Shown here: positions 43,483 through 52,338 of the stretch, one piece after another
How positions within the stretch are numbered: the stretch's first letter is position 1
How the letters are laid out: each line of letters opens with the position of its first letter
Assembly: GCF_014212015.1 (NCBI RefSeq)
Contig: NZ_JACJVN010000077.1
Coordinates: 1 to 64,000, forward strand
From: Cohnella lubricantis
GTDB taxonomy: Bacteria; Bacillota; Bacilli; Paenibacillales; Paenibacillaceae
Length of the DNA: 64,000 nt
Direction: 5' to 3'
Notes under the pieces: generated by a model
Seen by the model: only the letters and a program-made list of their open reading frames with translations
The model's database searches: none
What the model was told of the DNA's origin: nothing
Position numbers and translations under genes: made by a program

Positions 43483-44016
43483 TTATATCTTCTCCACCTG
43501 GGTGTATTCCAACTCAAGCGGGGTTTCCCGACCAAACATGTTGACGTGCACTTTCAGCTTGCTCTTGTCGTGCAAGATCTCTTCGACCGACCCGACAAAA
43601 TTGGCGAAAGGCCCGACTTTGACGCGGACGCTCTCCTTCAATTCGAAATCGATAACCGGCTTCGGCTCTTCCATGCCCATATGGCGCAGAATTTGCTCCG
43701 CTTCCTCAGGGAGGAGCGGCGTCGGCTTCGATCCGGATCCTGTGGAGCCCACGAACCCGGTAACGCCGGGCGTGTTGCGAACCACGTACCAAGAGTCGTC
43801 CGTCTGGATCATCTCGACAAGGACGTAGCCGGGATACACTTTGCGCATCACCGTCTTCTTCTTGCCATCCTTGTTGACGACCTCTTCTTCCATCGGCACG
43901 AGCACTCGGAAAATCTTGTCCTGCATGCCCATTGACTCCACACGCTTCTCCAGGTTGGTTTTCACCTTGTTCTCATACCCGGAGTACGTGTGCACTACAT
44001 ACCATCTTTTCTCCAT
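43483..44016 (-). CDS. nusG: Transcription elongation/termination factor NusG
   Basis: Binds RNA polymerase and, in Bacillus, promotes pausing. NGN domain (RWYVVHTYSGYENKVKTNLE) then a KOW domain with VGPFANFVGSVEEI. The ATG at 44016 is seven bases after GGTGG and yields 177 residues, as in B. subtilis. It follows secE by 25 nt. Confidence 0.98.
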   Translation of the reverse strand: MEKRWYVVHTYSGYENKVKTNLEKRVESMGMQDKIFRVLVPMEEEVVNKDGKKKTVMRKVYPGYVLVEMIQTDDSWYVVRNTPGVTGFVGSTGSGSKPTPLLPEEAEQILRHMGMEEPKPVIDFELKESVRVKVGPFANFVGSVEEILHDKSKLKVHVNMFGRETPLELEYTQVEKI

Positions 44017-44041
44017 GGAAATGCCACCTTTGGTTCCCACG

Positions 44042-44251
44042 TCAAATGACGAGATCGACGAGCCGCGAAATAATAACGTCCAGCACCCAGAAGTAAATCG
44101 TGATCAGCAAAACAGTCACTACCACAACGATCGTGTAGCTGAGCAGCTCCTTACGCTTAGGCCAACGGACTTTCTTTAATTCCGCCCAGCTGTCGCTGAA
44201 GAACGAAAAAAAGGACCCAAAGCTCTGTTTCATTTTGGCTAGGAAAGTCAC
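44042..44251 (-). CDS. secE: Preprotein translocase subunit SecE
   Basis: Short Gram-positive SecE with an amphipathic segment (WAELKKVRWPKRKELL) and a single membrane helix (IVVVVTVLLITIYFWVLDVI). The GTG at 44251, seven bases after GGAGG, is preferred to the TTG two codons upstream, which is too near the Shine-Dalgarno. 69 residues. Partner of SecY (14415-15719). Confidence 0.96.
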   Translation of the reverse strand: MTFLAKMKQSFGSFFSFFSDSWAELKKVRWPKRKELLSYTIVVVVTVLLITIYFWVLDVIISRLVDLVI

Positions 44252-44269
44252 GTCCAAACCTCCTACGAC

Positions 44270-44419
44270 TTACCGCGTTTCGCGATGAGGAAGATGCGCG
44301 TTGCAGAACTTGCAGAACTTCTTCAGCTCAATGCGATCGGAGTGAGTCCGTTTGTTCTTGCTCGTCGTGTAATTCCGTTGCTTGCATTGCGTGCAAGCAA
44401 GCGTAATGATAACCCGCAT
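44270..44419 (-). CDS. rpmG: 50S ribosomal protein L33 (bL33), zinc-binding type
   Basis: A 49-residue protein read from the gap before secE. It starts [20 protein letters not shown], ends [14 protein letters not shown], and has two Cys-x2-Cys pairs forming a zinc ribbon. GGGAGGTGG precedes the ATG at 44419. rpmG-secE-nusG is the usual Firmicute order. Confidence 0.97.
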   Translation of the reverse strand: MRVIITLACTQCKQRNYTTSKNKRTHSDRIELKKFCKFCNAHLPHRETR

Positions 44420-44565
44420 GTGTTCCACCTCCCGGGCTTGCCAACTTCATAAACATATTGAATCCAAGCGAATGCGGCCGCTTCGTCGTTCACGACAACG
44501 AAACCTGGCGTTTCGCCCGAGATTCAGGGCCTGTGCATACAACTCCACCTTAAGGTTACTAAAAT

Positions 44566-44594
44566 AATTTATCACAGGGCCCATGCAATGTCAA
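44566..44594 (-). promoter_or_regulatory. Sigma-A promoter of rpmG-secE-nusG
   Basis: Minus-strand consensus TTGACA (44589-44594) and TAAATT (44566-44571) with a 17 nt spacer. The gap 44420-44760 otherwise contains only the sigH terminator. Confidence 0.8.
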
Positions 44595-44694
44595 CGAAAT
44601 TCCATTTGGAAGGTTGCGGAACGGGGCTTCCTGCCTCAGAGCCTATCATTATTGTTGCTCTATTTGCCCCGATCTAACCCTATTATCGCAATCG

Positions 44695-44717
44695 AAAAAA
44701 GCAGCCCGCCGGCTGCT
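44695..44717 (-). terminator. Terminator after sigH
   Basis: Minus-strand AGCAGCC and GGCTGCT pair around GGC(G), followed by TTTTTT. A compact, strong intrinsic terminator. Confidence 0.9.
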
Positions 44718-44760
44718 CGTCATCTTCTATTCCTTATGCCAAATCTTCTAGCCGGTTCGC

Positions 44761-45411
44761 TCAGAACCCGATATCCCTGCCTTCCAGATAGCGCTCCAGC
44801 TTACGCTTGACGCGCTGCAAAGCGTTGTCGATCGACTTGACGTGGCGATCGAGGTCGACGGCGATCTCCTGATAGGATCGTCCGTCCAGATAATGCATCA
44901 GAACCTTGCGTTCCAAATCGCTCAGAATCTCGGACATCTTGTCCTCGAGACCGAAGAATTCCTCTTGGTTAATAATCATCTCTTCCGGATCGCATACGCG
45001 GGAGCCGCAGATCACGTCCAGCAGCGTCCGATCCGAATCTTCATCGTAGATAGGCTTGTCTAACGACACGTATGAGTTGAGGGGAATGTGCTTCTGACGG
45101 GTAGCGGTCTTGATGGCGGTAATGATCTGACGAGTGACGCACAGCTCGGCGAACGCCTTAAAGGATGCCAGCTTGTCCCCTTTGAAGTCGCGAATCGACT
45201 TGTACAAGCCGATCATGCCTTCCTGGACGATGTCTTCCCGCTCCGCGCCGATCAGAAAGTAGGATCGGGCCTTCGCCCGGACGAAATTCCGATACTTGTT
45301 AATCAAGTATTCCAGCGCATCTGAATCTCCTGACCGAACAGCCTCGACGATGTCCTCATCGGTCTGAAAGTCATATTCGTGTGCTGCCAACTCATTCACG
45401 TCAACGCTCAC
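44761..45411 (-). CDS. sigH: RNA polymerase sigma-H factor
   Basis: Sigma-70 family factor controlling entry into sporulation and stationary phase. Region 2 (AEREDIVQEGMIGLYKSIRD, then FKAFAELCVTRQIITAIK) and region 4 (LDGRSYQEIAVDLDRHVKSI, then ALQRVKRKLERYL) match SigH/Spo0H over 216 residues. GTG start at 45411, eight bases after GGAGG. A consensus sigma-A promoter lies in the 148-nt upstream gap, so expression is not only from the cysE-cysS-mrnC-rlmB-yacP transcript. Confidence 0.98.
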   Translation of the reverse strand: MSVDVNELAAHEYDFQTDEDIVEAVRSGDSDALEYLINKYRNFVRAKARSYFLIGAEREDIVQEGMIGLYKSIRDFKGDKLASFKAFAELCVTRQIITAIKTATRQKHIPLNSYVSLDKPIYDEDSDRTLLDVICGSRVCDPEEMIINQEEFFGLEDKMSEILSDLERKVLMHYLDGRSYQEIAVDLDRHVKSIDNALQRVKRKLERYLEGRDIGF

Positions 45412-45476
45412 GAATCATCCCTCCCGACCTTCAAGCATATTGGAATTCCAGCTCACGAGACTACCAAACTACTACC

Positions 45477-45505
45477 AATATACTTTAAGAAACCTATAGC
45501 GTCAA
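45477..45505 (-). promoter_or_regulatory. Sigma-A promoter of sigH
   Basis: Minus-strand TTGACG (45500-45505) and TATATT (45477-45482), spacer 17 nt, 66 nt before the sigH start. In B. subtilis the sigH promoter is repressed by AbrB; the A/T-rich surroundings would allow that but do not prove it. Confidence 0.8.
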
Positions 45506-45559
45506 CTGATTCGCCTTGATTTGACGCGGATTGCAGGCTTTTGGACTGTGGAAAATATG

Positions 45560-46102
45560 TCATGGTTCCCCATTCTCGCCGATCTGTCCCCTCCGCATTC
45601 GCTCCAATCGGAGCTGAATATCCGGGCTGATCGCGCTTCCGAGCGGATTCCGCTTGGGCGGCGGCTCCTTGCGGATCGTGCGTTCAATCTCTCTCTGACC
45701 CTCGTCTATCGCAATCCGAAGCTCTCTCGCCGAGAGGCGCAGGGCGCCCTTCCCGAAGGTCACCCTCTGCTCCGTCTGATCCGAAGTGGCCACGTATACG
45801 TTGCGCTTCACCGACGTCGTCTCGCCGACGAGGCGCTCGATGCATTCGTCCGCCGTCTCCTTCTCGCGCGTGAATACTACGTTCACCCGATGCTGTTTGT
45901 ATTCGGCGCCTAGCCCGGGCACCCGGAACGCGTCGAAGACGACCGAGATGGATACGCCGGCATAGCTCTGGTAATTGGCGAGCAGATCCAGCAGCCGATC
46001 CCGGGCGTCTTCCAGCTTGGTCAGCTTCAGCTTCTCGAGCTCGGGCCAAGCGCCGATCATGTTGTAGCCGTCCACGATCAGAACATCTTCACGGCGAAGC
46101 AT
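45560..46102 (-). CDS. rae1: NYN-domain ribosome-associated endoribonuclease (YacP/Rae1)
   Basis: PIN-like NYN nuclease; B. subtilis Rae1 enters the ribosomal A site and cleaves mRNA. Acidic catalytic residues are visible in LIVDGYNMIGAWPEL, VVFDAF and KETADECIERLV with TSDQTEQ. 180 residues; the basic C-terminus RLERMRRGQIGENGEP is variable. GGAG precedes the ATG at 46102. Its start overlaps the end of rlmB by 14 bases, so the two are translationally coupled. Confidence 0.92.
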   Translation of the reverse strand: MLRREDVLIVDGYNMIGAWPELEKLKLTKLEDARDRLLDLLANYQSYAGVSISVVFDAFRVPGLGAEYKQHRVNVVFTREKETADECIERLVGETTSVKRNVYVATSDQTEQRVTFGKGALRLSARELRIAIDEGQREIERTIRKEPPPKRNPLGSAISPDIQLRLERMRRGQIGENGEP

Positions 46103-47123
46103 GTCCTTCTCCTTGGCCGGAGCGCGCCGACCGGCGCTGCCGCACGCTCTCGTAAAGGATGACGCCTGCCGCCACGGAGGCGTTCAGCGAGTTAATCTTC
46201 CCGGCCATCGGCAGCTTGATCAGGAAGTCGCACTTCTCCTTCACCAAGCGGGAGATTCCTTTGCCTTCGCTCCCGATAATGATCGCCAGCGGCCCCGTCA
46301 GATTAGCCTTGTACACATCGTCGGCCGCAGAGACGTCCGCGCCGGCAATCCATACGCCCTCCTCCTTCAGCTTGTCGATCGTCTGGGCCAAGTTCGCTAC
46401 CCTCGCGACAGGCACGTATTCGACCGCGCCGGCCGAAGTCTTGGCCACGACCGCAGTCAGGCTCGCGCTGCGGCGCTTGGGCACGATCACGCCGTGCACG
46501 CCGGTGCAGTCCGCCGTCCGCAGTATTGAGCCGAGGTTATGCGGATCCTCCACCTCGTCGAGCAGCACGAGCAGCGGCGCTTCCCCTAGCTCGCGAGCGC
46601 GGGCGAGCAGATCGTCCACTTCCGCGTAAGAGACAGCCGCCGCCTGCGCGACGACGCCTTGATGCTGCATGTCCGGCGCCAGTTGATCCAGCTTCTTCTT
46701 GTCGGCGAACTGCACGACGACGCCGCGATCCTTCGCTTCCTCGAGAATGGGCTGCACAAGGCTGCGCTGCGCTTGATTGGACAGCCAGATCTTGTTCAGC
46801 GCCCGGCCGGCGCGAAGCGCTTCAAGCACAGGATGCTTGCCGGCCAAATACTGCTCGCCGGCAGCGGCTTCGTCTTCGTTCCGCTCGAGATGCGGCGGCT
46901 GAACCGTCGGCTCGAGCCGGCGAGCGGCGGCGTCTGAGCGGCGAGAGGACTCCGACTGGCGGTCAGCCCCCCATTGACGGGGCTGATCCGTGCGGCGCGG
47001 CTCGGCTGAACCGCGCGGAGGCTTGGCTCCCGCGTCCTGCCTGCGGCCGTCATCGCGCCCTCCTCCTGCATTCGGCCTGCGCGTTCCGCTTGACGACGGG
47101 CGAGGGCGGTGTCGATTATTCAT
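46089..47123 (-). CDS. rlmB: 23S rRNA (guanosine-2'-O)-methyltransferase RlmB, with long N-terminal extension
   Basis: SpoU/TrmH-type methyltransferase expected to modify G2251 of 23S rRNA. After a substrate-binding domain (about 90-165), the knotted SAM domain shows motif 1 DEVEDPHNLGSILRTA, motif 2 IIGSEGKGIS and motif 3 INSLNASVAAGVILYE. The first 90 residues are Arg/Gly/Ser/Pro-rich and probably disordered; B. subtilis YacO lacks this, being about 249 residues against 344 here. GGGAG lies nine bases before the ATG at 47123, so the extension is probably translated. The basic extension could aid RNA binding. Confidence 0.92.
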   Translation of the reverse strand: MNNRHRPRPSSSGTRRPNAGGGRDDGRRQDAGAKPPRGSAEPRRTDQPRQWGADRQSESSRRSDAAARRLEPTVQPPHLERNEDEAAAGEQYLAGKHPVLEALRAGRALNKIWLSNQAQRSLVQPILEEAKDRGVVVQFADKKKLDQLAPDMQHQGVVAQAAAVSYAEVDDLLARARELGEAPLLVLLDEVEDPHNLGSILRTADCTGVHGVIVPKRRSASLTAVVAKTSAGAVEYVPVARVANLAQTIDKLKEEGVWIAGADVSAADDVYKANLTGPLAIIIGSEGKGISRLVKEKCDFLIKLPMAGKINSLNASVAAGVILYESVRQRRSARSGQGEGHASP

Positions 47124-47141
47124 AATGGGTATCTCCCTTTC

Positions 47142-47582
47142 TCACGCGTTCGTTGGTTGGTCGGCGAAGGCAAGGCCGATAAGCGTCTCCAGCCTGTCCC
47201 GCTCCCCGCGGTAATATAAATAGCCGACCAGGCACTCGAGCCCAGTGGCATGGCGATATTCGCCCGGATCGGCGTTCTTCGGCGGCTGGCCGGACTTGGC
47301 GTTGCGGCCCCGGCGGGCGATATCCGCCTCCTCCTCGGTCAGCAGCGGCTCCCAGCGCCGCAGCAGCTTCGCTTGAGCCGCGGCTGACACATAGCGGACA
47401 GCCGCCCGGTGCAGATCGTTCGGCTTGCGCACGACCTTCGCGATGAGCATCTGGCGAACATACACTTCAAACACCGCGTCGCCGATATAAGCGAGCACGA
47501 TCGGCGACAGCTGGCTGACCGGAACCCCGTCCGGCAGCATCGGCGCGATGACGGGCGCTAGCCCCATTCCCGCTTCGCTCAT
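47142..47582 (-). CDS. mrnC: Mini-ribonuclease III
   Basis: RNase III domain without a dsRNA-binding domain, which matures 23S rRNA ends in Firmicutes. The catalytic helix LAYIGDAVFEVYVR and the second acidic motif RHATGLECLVGYLYYRG are intact over 146 residues. The ATG at 47582 overlaps the cysS stop (ATGA), the same coupling as in Bacillus. Confidence 0.95.
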   Translation of the reverse strand: MSEAGMGLAPVIAPMLPDGVPVSQLSPIVLAYIGDAVFEVYVRQMLIAKVVRKPNDLHRAAVRYVSAAAQAKLLRRWEPLLTEEEADIARRGRNAKSGQPPKNADPGEYRHATGLECLVGYLYYRGERDRLETLIGLAFADQPTNA

Positions 47583-48988
47583 GCGCGCCGCCACCGGATG
47601 CCTTGCGGCGTATCCTCGAGCAGAATGCCCTTCGCCGCCAGCAGGTCGCGAATCTCGTCCGCGCGCGCGAAGCTGCGGCTCTTGCGGGCTTCCGCCCGCT
47701 CCGCGATCAGCCCTTCGATCTCCGCGTCCAGCAGCTCCGCTCCCGCTTCCGGCAGCAGCAAGCCCAGCACCGCGTCGAACTCGCCGATCAGCCCCAACAG
47801 GGACTGCAGGCTCGCCGCCTCCACCGTCTCCCGCTGCAGGTAAGCGTTCGTCTCGCTGACCAGCTGGAACCAGACGGTAATGGCATCCGCCGTATTGAAG
47901 TCGTCGTTCATCTTCGCGCGGAACTCCGCGCGAAGCGCCTCGAGCTTCGCCAGCAGCTCCGCATCCGCCCCAGCCGCCGATCCGGCGTCGACGCTCGCCT
48001 GGCGGTGCTTGACGTTGTCGCGGCTGGTCGTCAACCGGGCGACGCTATTCTCCGCCTGCTTCAGCACCTCGTCGCTGAAGTTCAACGGGCTGCGATAGTG
48101 CGTCGTCAGCATCATGTAGCGAATCGCCTGCGCGCTCGTGCGCTTCAGCAATTCATGGGGATTAACCACGTTGCCGATGGACTTGGACATCTTCTCATTG
48201 TTAATGTTCACGAAGCCGTTGTGCATCCAATAGCGAGCCAGCGGCTTGCCCGTAAGCGCCTCGGACTGCGCGATCTCGCACTCGTGGTGCGGGAACTGCA
48301 GATCGTGGCCGCCGCCGTGAATGTCCAGCGTCTCGCCCGCGTATTCAAGCGCCATCGCGGAGCATTCGATGTGCCAGCCCGGACGCCCATTGCCCCAGGG
48401 ACTCGGCCAGAAGATCTCGCCCGGCTTCGCCGCCTTCCACAGGACGAAGTCCTGCGGATTCTCCTTGCGCTCGTCGACTTCGACGCGGATGCCGTACTGG
48501 AGCTCGTCAAGGTTCTTATGCGACAGCTTGCCGTATTCCGGGAACGCGGAGGTGCGGAAGTACACGTCGCCGCCGCTCTCGTAAGCATAGCCTTTGCCCA
48601 CGAGCGTCTCGATAAACGCCACAATCTGCGGGATCGTCTCGGTCACGCGGGGATTCCTAGTCGCCGCACGGACGCCGAGCCCTTCGCGGTCTTCGTTGAA
48701 GCCGGAGATGAAGCGTTCGGCCAACTCCGGCACCGTCACGCCGTTCTCGGCCGCGCGGCGGATCATCTTGTCGTCGACGTCTGTGAAGTTGACGACATAA
48801 TTCACTTCATACCCGACGGATTCGAAGTAACGGCGCACGACGTCGAAGAAGATGACTGGCCTCGCGTTCCCGATATGAATGTAGTCATATACGGTCGGAC
48901 CGCAGACGTACATGTTCACTTTGCCCTGCGTGAGCGGCACGAACTTTTCTTTCTCGCGGGTCAGGCTGTTGTAGATCGATATAGTCAC
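47579..48988 (-). CDS. cysS: Cysteinyl-tRNA synthetase
   Basis: Class I synthetase charging tRNA-Cys. The zinc-binding Cys in CGPTVYDY, the HIGH motif as HIGN, the ECSAM and HHECE zinc ligands, and KMSKSIGN are all present in 469 residues. It lies downstream of cysE, both behind a cysteine-specific T-box, so charging and synthesis of cysteine are induced together when tRNA-Cys is uncharged. Confidence 0.98.
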   Translation of the reverse strand: MTISIYNSLTREKEKFVPLTQGKVNMYVCGPTVYDYIHIGNARPVIFFDVVRRYFESVGYEVNYVVNFTDVDDKMIRRAAENGVTVPELAERFISGFNEDREGLGVRAATRNPRVTETIPQIVAFIETLVGKGYAYESGGDVYFRTSAFPEYGKLSHKNLDELQYGIRVEVDERKENPQDFVLWKAAKPGEIFWPSPWGNGRPGWHIECSAMALEYAGETLDIHGGGHDLQFPHHECEIAQSEALTGKPLARYWMHNGFVNINNEKMSKSIGNVVNPHELLKRTSAQAIRYMMLTTHYRSPLNFSDEVLKQAENSVARLTTSRDNVKHRQASVDAGSAAGADAELLAKLEALRAEFRAKMNDDFNTADAITVWFQLVSETNAYLQRETVEAASLQSLLGLIGEFDAVLGLLLPEAGAELLDAEIEGLIAERAEARKSRSFARADEIRDLLAAKGILLEDTPQGIRWRRA

Positions 48989-49060
48989 TTGCCTATTCTC
49001 CTTTGCACGGCCTTATTGGCCTATCCTCTTAATGGGAAGGGTCGAAAATGCTGTTCTGCT

Positions 49061-49765
49061 TCAGCCGTCTTCGCAGCCGGCGCCTACCTTCTCTCTCACG
49101 GGAGCTTGCGCTTCCTCGCTCGCCATGCACTTAAGACGTTGGACCTCGGCCTTGAGATCGTCGATCTCCTTCTGCATGACGCGGAACGTCTCAATGAGCG
49201 GGTCCGGCAGATTCGTATGGTCGAGCCGGTCGCCGACCCGCTGGCCGTTGCGCTTCACGATGCGCCCCGGGATGCCGACGACGGTGCTGTCCGGGGGGAC
49301 CGGACGAAGCACGACGGAGTTGGCGCCGATGTTGGAATTGTCCCCGACCGTGAATGAGCCTAGCACCTTCGCTCCAGAAGCGATAACGACGCGGTTGCCG
49401 ATCGTCGGGTGGCGCTTGCCCTTCTCCTTGCCGGTTCCGCCGAGCGTCACGCCTTGATAGATGACGACTTCATCGCCGATCTCGCACGTCTCGCCGATGA
49501 CGACGCCCATGCCGTGGTCGATGAACAGCTTCCGTCCGATCTTGGCGCCGGGGTGAATCTCGATGCCGGTCATGAACCGGCTGACCTGCGAGATGACCCG
49601 CGCCAGCGTGAACAGGCGCCTGCGATACATAGCATGCGCCACCCGGTGCGCCCAGATGGCATGCAGGCCGGAATAAGTGAAGATGACTTCGAATCGGCTG
49701 CGCGCAGCCGGATCGTTCTCGAATACGGCCTCGATGTCCGAACGGATCGTGCTCCACAATCCCAT
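49061..49765 (-). CDS. cysE: Serine O-acetyltransferase
   Basis: Commits serine to cysteine synthesis by O-acetylation. A left-handed beta-helix of hexapeptide repeats contains [20 protein letters not shown] and [20 protein letters not shown]. The ATG at 49765 follows GGGGGAG by nine bases, giving 234 residues; the frame extending to 49885 runs into the T-box terminator and is rejected. Gene order gltX - T-box - cysE - cysS is as in Bacillus. Confidence 0.97.
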   Translation of the reverse strand: MGLWSTIRSDIEAVFENDPAARSRFEVIFTYSGLHAIWAHRVAHAMYRRRLFTLARVISQVSRFMTGIEIHPGAKIGRKLFIDHGMGVVIGETCEIGDEVVIYQGVTLGGTGKEKGKRHPTIGNRVVIASGAKVLGSFTVGDNSNIGANSVVLRPVPPDSTVVGIPGRIVKRNGQRVGDRLDHTNLPDPLIETFRVMQKEIDDLKAEVQRLKCMASEEAQAPVREKVGAGCEDG

Positions 49766-49800
49766 TTTCCCCAACTCCCCCTTCTCCTGCCGGTCTCTAA

Positions 49801-50180
49801 TATGCCAAAAAAGCCTCAGCAGCTTATCGCTGCAGAGGCGTCGATGTACGCGGTCCCACTCTGCTTGAGCCCTCAAGTAACGCATGCGCGGACACGCCGC
49901 TCGGGGACTCGACTCGTCAGGCTCGTAACGGGCGCCACCCGGCGCCGCCTACCCGCAGGCCGGCTGCAGCCACCCGCCGGGTCGCCCAACATCTCATGGA
50001 TGCTGGACGAGCGCAGTACGGAATGGCGCAGCCTGTTGCCTTACGCTCGGCGGCACGGCTCCCAGGCGCATTTCGAATTCCGTCCGAAGAAGCTGCTTCC
50101 AGCCTTGGCAGCTCTCTCTGGCGCTCCGGATACGGAACCTACTCTCCTGTTCGTCGCTATTGCTCCTATGAACATCATTA
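49801..50180 (-). promoter_or_regulatory. Cysteine-specific T-box leader of cysE-cysS
   Basis: The minus-strand leader shows the T-box core GAGTGGGACCGCG (around 49849-49861; consensus GGGTGGNACCGCG) just before the terminator hairpin, an AGAGAGCTGCC Stem I segment near 50110, and GAAATGC, in which TGC at 50068-50070 is a plausible specifier codon for Cys. Uncharged tRNA-Cys would stabilise the antiterminator and allow transcription of cysE and cysS. The specifier assignment is by position and product, not by a computed fold. Confidence 0.85.
49807..49840 (-). terminator. T-box terminator hairpin before cysE
   Basis: Minus-strand GCCTCTGCAGC pairs with GCTGCTGAGGC around GATAA (one internal mismatch), followed by TTTTTT. 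It is the conditional terminator of the T-box. Confidence 0.9.
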
Positions 50181-50185
50181 TCGCA

Positions 50186-50214
50186 AGTATATCCCAACCA
50201 TACTTCAGTGACAA
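50186..50214 (-). promoter_or_regulatory. Sigma-A promoter of the T-box cysE-cysS operon
   Basis: Minus-strand TTGTCA (50209-50214) and TATACT (50186-50191), spacer 17 nt. Transcription would begin about where the T-box leader starts. Confidence 0.8.
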
Positions 50215-50323
50215 GGCGTTTCGCGTTTGCTGGCCAGCCGCCCAATGAGGGACGGCGTCAAGAGCCTCGCGCTCAAAGCTTGGCTTGCGATGCCGAAGCA
50301 CTGCGGGCCTCCGCCCATCCCGT

Positions 50324-51796
50324 TCAGGCCAGCTTGCCTTCGGCGCCCGCCCGCAGACGCTGCAGCACCTTATCGCGGCCGAGCAGCCAGATCGTCGCGT
50401 TCAGGTCCGGACCGTGCACCTGCCCCGTCAGCGCCACGCGGATCGGCATGAACAGGCCTTTGCCCTTGGCGCCGGTCTCGCCCTGCACCGCCTTGACAGC
50501 GGCTTTGATCGCATCGACCGTGAAGCCCGCTTCGCCCATCTCTTCGACATGGCGGGCGAAGGCGGCGAGCACCGCCGGCACCTGCTCGTCCGCGAGAATG
50601 CCCCGGCCTTCTTCCTCCAGCACAACGTTGTCTCGGAAGAACAATTCCGTCTGCTCCACGATCTCCGAAGCGCTGCTCAGCTTGTCCTGATACAAGGCGG
50701 ACAGCGTCTCAGCCCACGCCTGCTGCGATTCGTCCAACTGCTTCGGCAGGCGTCCGGCCTTCTGCAGCTGCCGGGTGCAGAGGTCAGTGACGACGTCAAG
50801 CTCAGCCTTCTTGAAGTAAGTGTTGTTCATCCAAGCGAGCTTCTGCTGGTCGAAGATCGAGCCGGACTTGTTCACGCGCTCGAACGAGAAGCGTTCGATC
50901 AGCTCCTCTTTGGTGAAGACCTCTTCTTCCGTCTCCGGCGACCAGCCGAGCAGCGCCAGGAAGTTCAGAATGGCCTCCGGCAAGTAGCCCAGATCGCGAT
51001 ACTGCGAGATGAATTGCAGAATCGACTCGTCCCGCTTCGAGAGCTTCTTGCCGGTCTCGTTCAGGATAAGATTGAAGTGCGCGAACACCGGCTCTTCCCA
51101 GCCGAAGGCGCGGTAGATTTGAAGCTGGCGAGGCGTGTTCGAGATGTGCTCTTCGCCGCGCGTGACGTGCGTAATGTGCATCAGATGATCGTCGATGACG
51201 ACGGCCAGATTGTATGTGGGCATGCCGCTGGACTTCACGATGACGAAGTCGTTGCCGTCGGAATCGAAGGAGATATCGCCGCGAACCATATCGCGGAACG
51301 CCAGCTTCTCGCCTTCCGAAGCGCGCAGGCGAACGGTCCGGCTGCGGCCTTCCGCTTCGTACGCCGCCCGCTGCTCGGCCGTCAGATGGCGGCAGTGCCC
51401 GGCGTACTTCGGCGTCTCGCCTGCCGCGACCTGCGCTTCTCGCTCGCGCGTCAGGTCTTCCTCCGTGCAATAGCAATAATAGGCCTTATCCTCGCGCAGC
51501 AGTTGATCGATGTGCGCTTGGTAGATGTCCATCCGGTCTGTGCAGCGGTAAGGCCCGTATGGACCACCGACGTCCTCGCCCTCATCCCAATCGAGGCCGA
51601 GCCAGCGAAGGCCGTTATAGAACTCCTCCGCCGCGCCGGATACGTTGCGGTCCAAGTCGGTATCCTCAATGCGCAGAATGAATTGTCCTCCGCGCTGTCT
51701 TGCGTACAAGTAAGTAAAAAGCGCCGTCCGCGCGCCGCCGATATGAAGATGTCCCGTTGGGCTCGGCGCGTAACGGAGACGAACGATATCACTCAT
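50324..51796 (-). CDS. gltX: Glutamyl-tRNA synthetase
   Basis: Class I synthetase, 490 residues. APSPTGHLHIGGARTAL carries HIGH, and KLSKRDESI is the KMSKS equivalent. The ATG at 51796 follows GGAGG by eight bases. In Bacillus this enzyme also misacylates tRNA-Gln for later amidation; whether that holds here depends on gatCAB, which lies outside the window. No convincing terminator follows before the cysE promoter. Confidence 0.98.
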   Translation of the reverse strand: MSDIVRLRYAPSPTGHLHIGGARTALFTYLYARQRGGQFILRIEDTDLDRNVSGAAEEFYNGLRWLGLDWDEGEDVGGPYGPYRCTDRMDIYQAHIDQLLREDKAYYCYCTEEDLTREREAQVAAGETPKYAGHCRHLTAEQRAAYEAEGRSRTVRLRASEGEKLAFRDMVRGDISFDSDGNDFVIVKSSGMPTYNLAVVIDDHLMHITHVTRGEEHISNTPRQLQIYRAFGWEEPVFAHFNLILNETGKKLSKRDESILQFISQYRDLGYLPEAILNFLALLGWSPETEEEVFTKEELIERFSFERVNKSGSIFDQQKLAWMNNTYFKKAELDVVTDLCTRQLQKAGRLPKQLDESQQAWAETLSALYQDKLSSASEIVEQTELFFRDNVVLEEEGRGILADEQVPAVLAAFARHVEEMGEAGFTVDAIKAAVKAVQGETGAKGKGLFMPIRVALTGQVHGPDLNATIWLLGRDKVLQRLRAGAEGKLA

Positions 51797-51854
51797 CGAT
51801 GGTTCCTCCATTTTGCGTTGTTATGATTCATAATAGGGGATCGTTCCCGGCCAA

Positions 51855-52337
51855 TCAATTCCCGCCTTGGACGAGGCATACGACCGCCTGAGCGGCGATC
51901 CCTTCTCCTCGGCCGGTGAAGCCGAGCCGCTCGGACGTCGTCGCCTTGACGTTCACCTGCGACACGTCCGCTTCGAGCGCGCGCGCAATTACTTCAGCCA
52001 TCGCCGGTATGTACGGCGCCATCTTCGGCGCCTGCGCGATGATCGTCGCATCGGCGTTGCCCAGCTTGTACCCTCGCTCCTTCGCCAGCGCCCATACATG
52101 CTCAAGCAGCTTGACGCTGTCCGCGCCCTTGAACGCCGGATCGGTGTCGGGGAAGTGCTTGCCAATGTCGCCCAGCGCCAGCGCGCCCAGCACGGCATCG
52201 CTGATCGCGTGCAGCAGCACGTCGGCATCGGAATGGCCGAGCAGCCCCTTCTCGTACGGTATCTTCACGCCGCCGATGATGCAGTCGCGGCCTTCCGTCA
52301 GTTGATGCACATCGAATCCTTGTCCCACTCTGATCAT
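51855..52337 (-). CDS. ispF: 2-C-methyl-D-erythritol 2,4-cyclodiphosphate synthase
   Basis: Fifth enzyme of the MEP isoprenoid pathway. Metal ligands are Asp8 and His10 in GFDVHQL and the histidine of [31 protein letters not shown] is the C-terminal signature. The ATG at 52337 gives 160 residues and lies one base past the ispD stop, so the two are coupled. Confidence 0.98.
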   Translation of the reverse strand: MIRVGQGFDVHQLTEGRDCIIGGVKIPYEKGLLGHSDADVLLHAISDAVLGALALGDIGKHFPDTDPAFKGADSVKLLEHVWALAKERGYKLGNADATIIAQAPKMAPYIPAMAEVIARALEADVSQVNVKATTSERLGFTGRGEGIAAQAVVCLVQGGN

Positions 52338-52338
52338 A

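Noticed and set aside
48988-49060. Possible extra gene between cysE and cysS
   Set aside because: The gap is only 72 bases and holds only the cysS ribosome binding site.
49766-49885. In-frame N-terminal extension of cysE (40 codons)
   Set aside because: It translates the T-box terminator and antiterminator, has no ribosome binding site, and is absent from serine acetyltransferases of this type.
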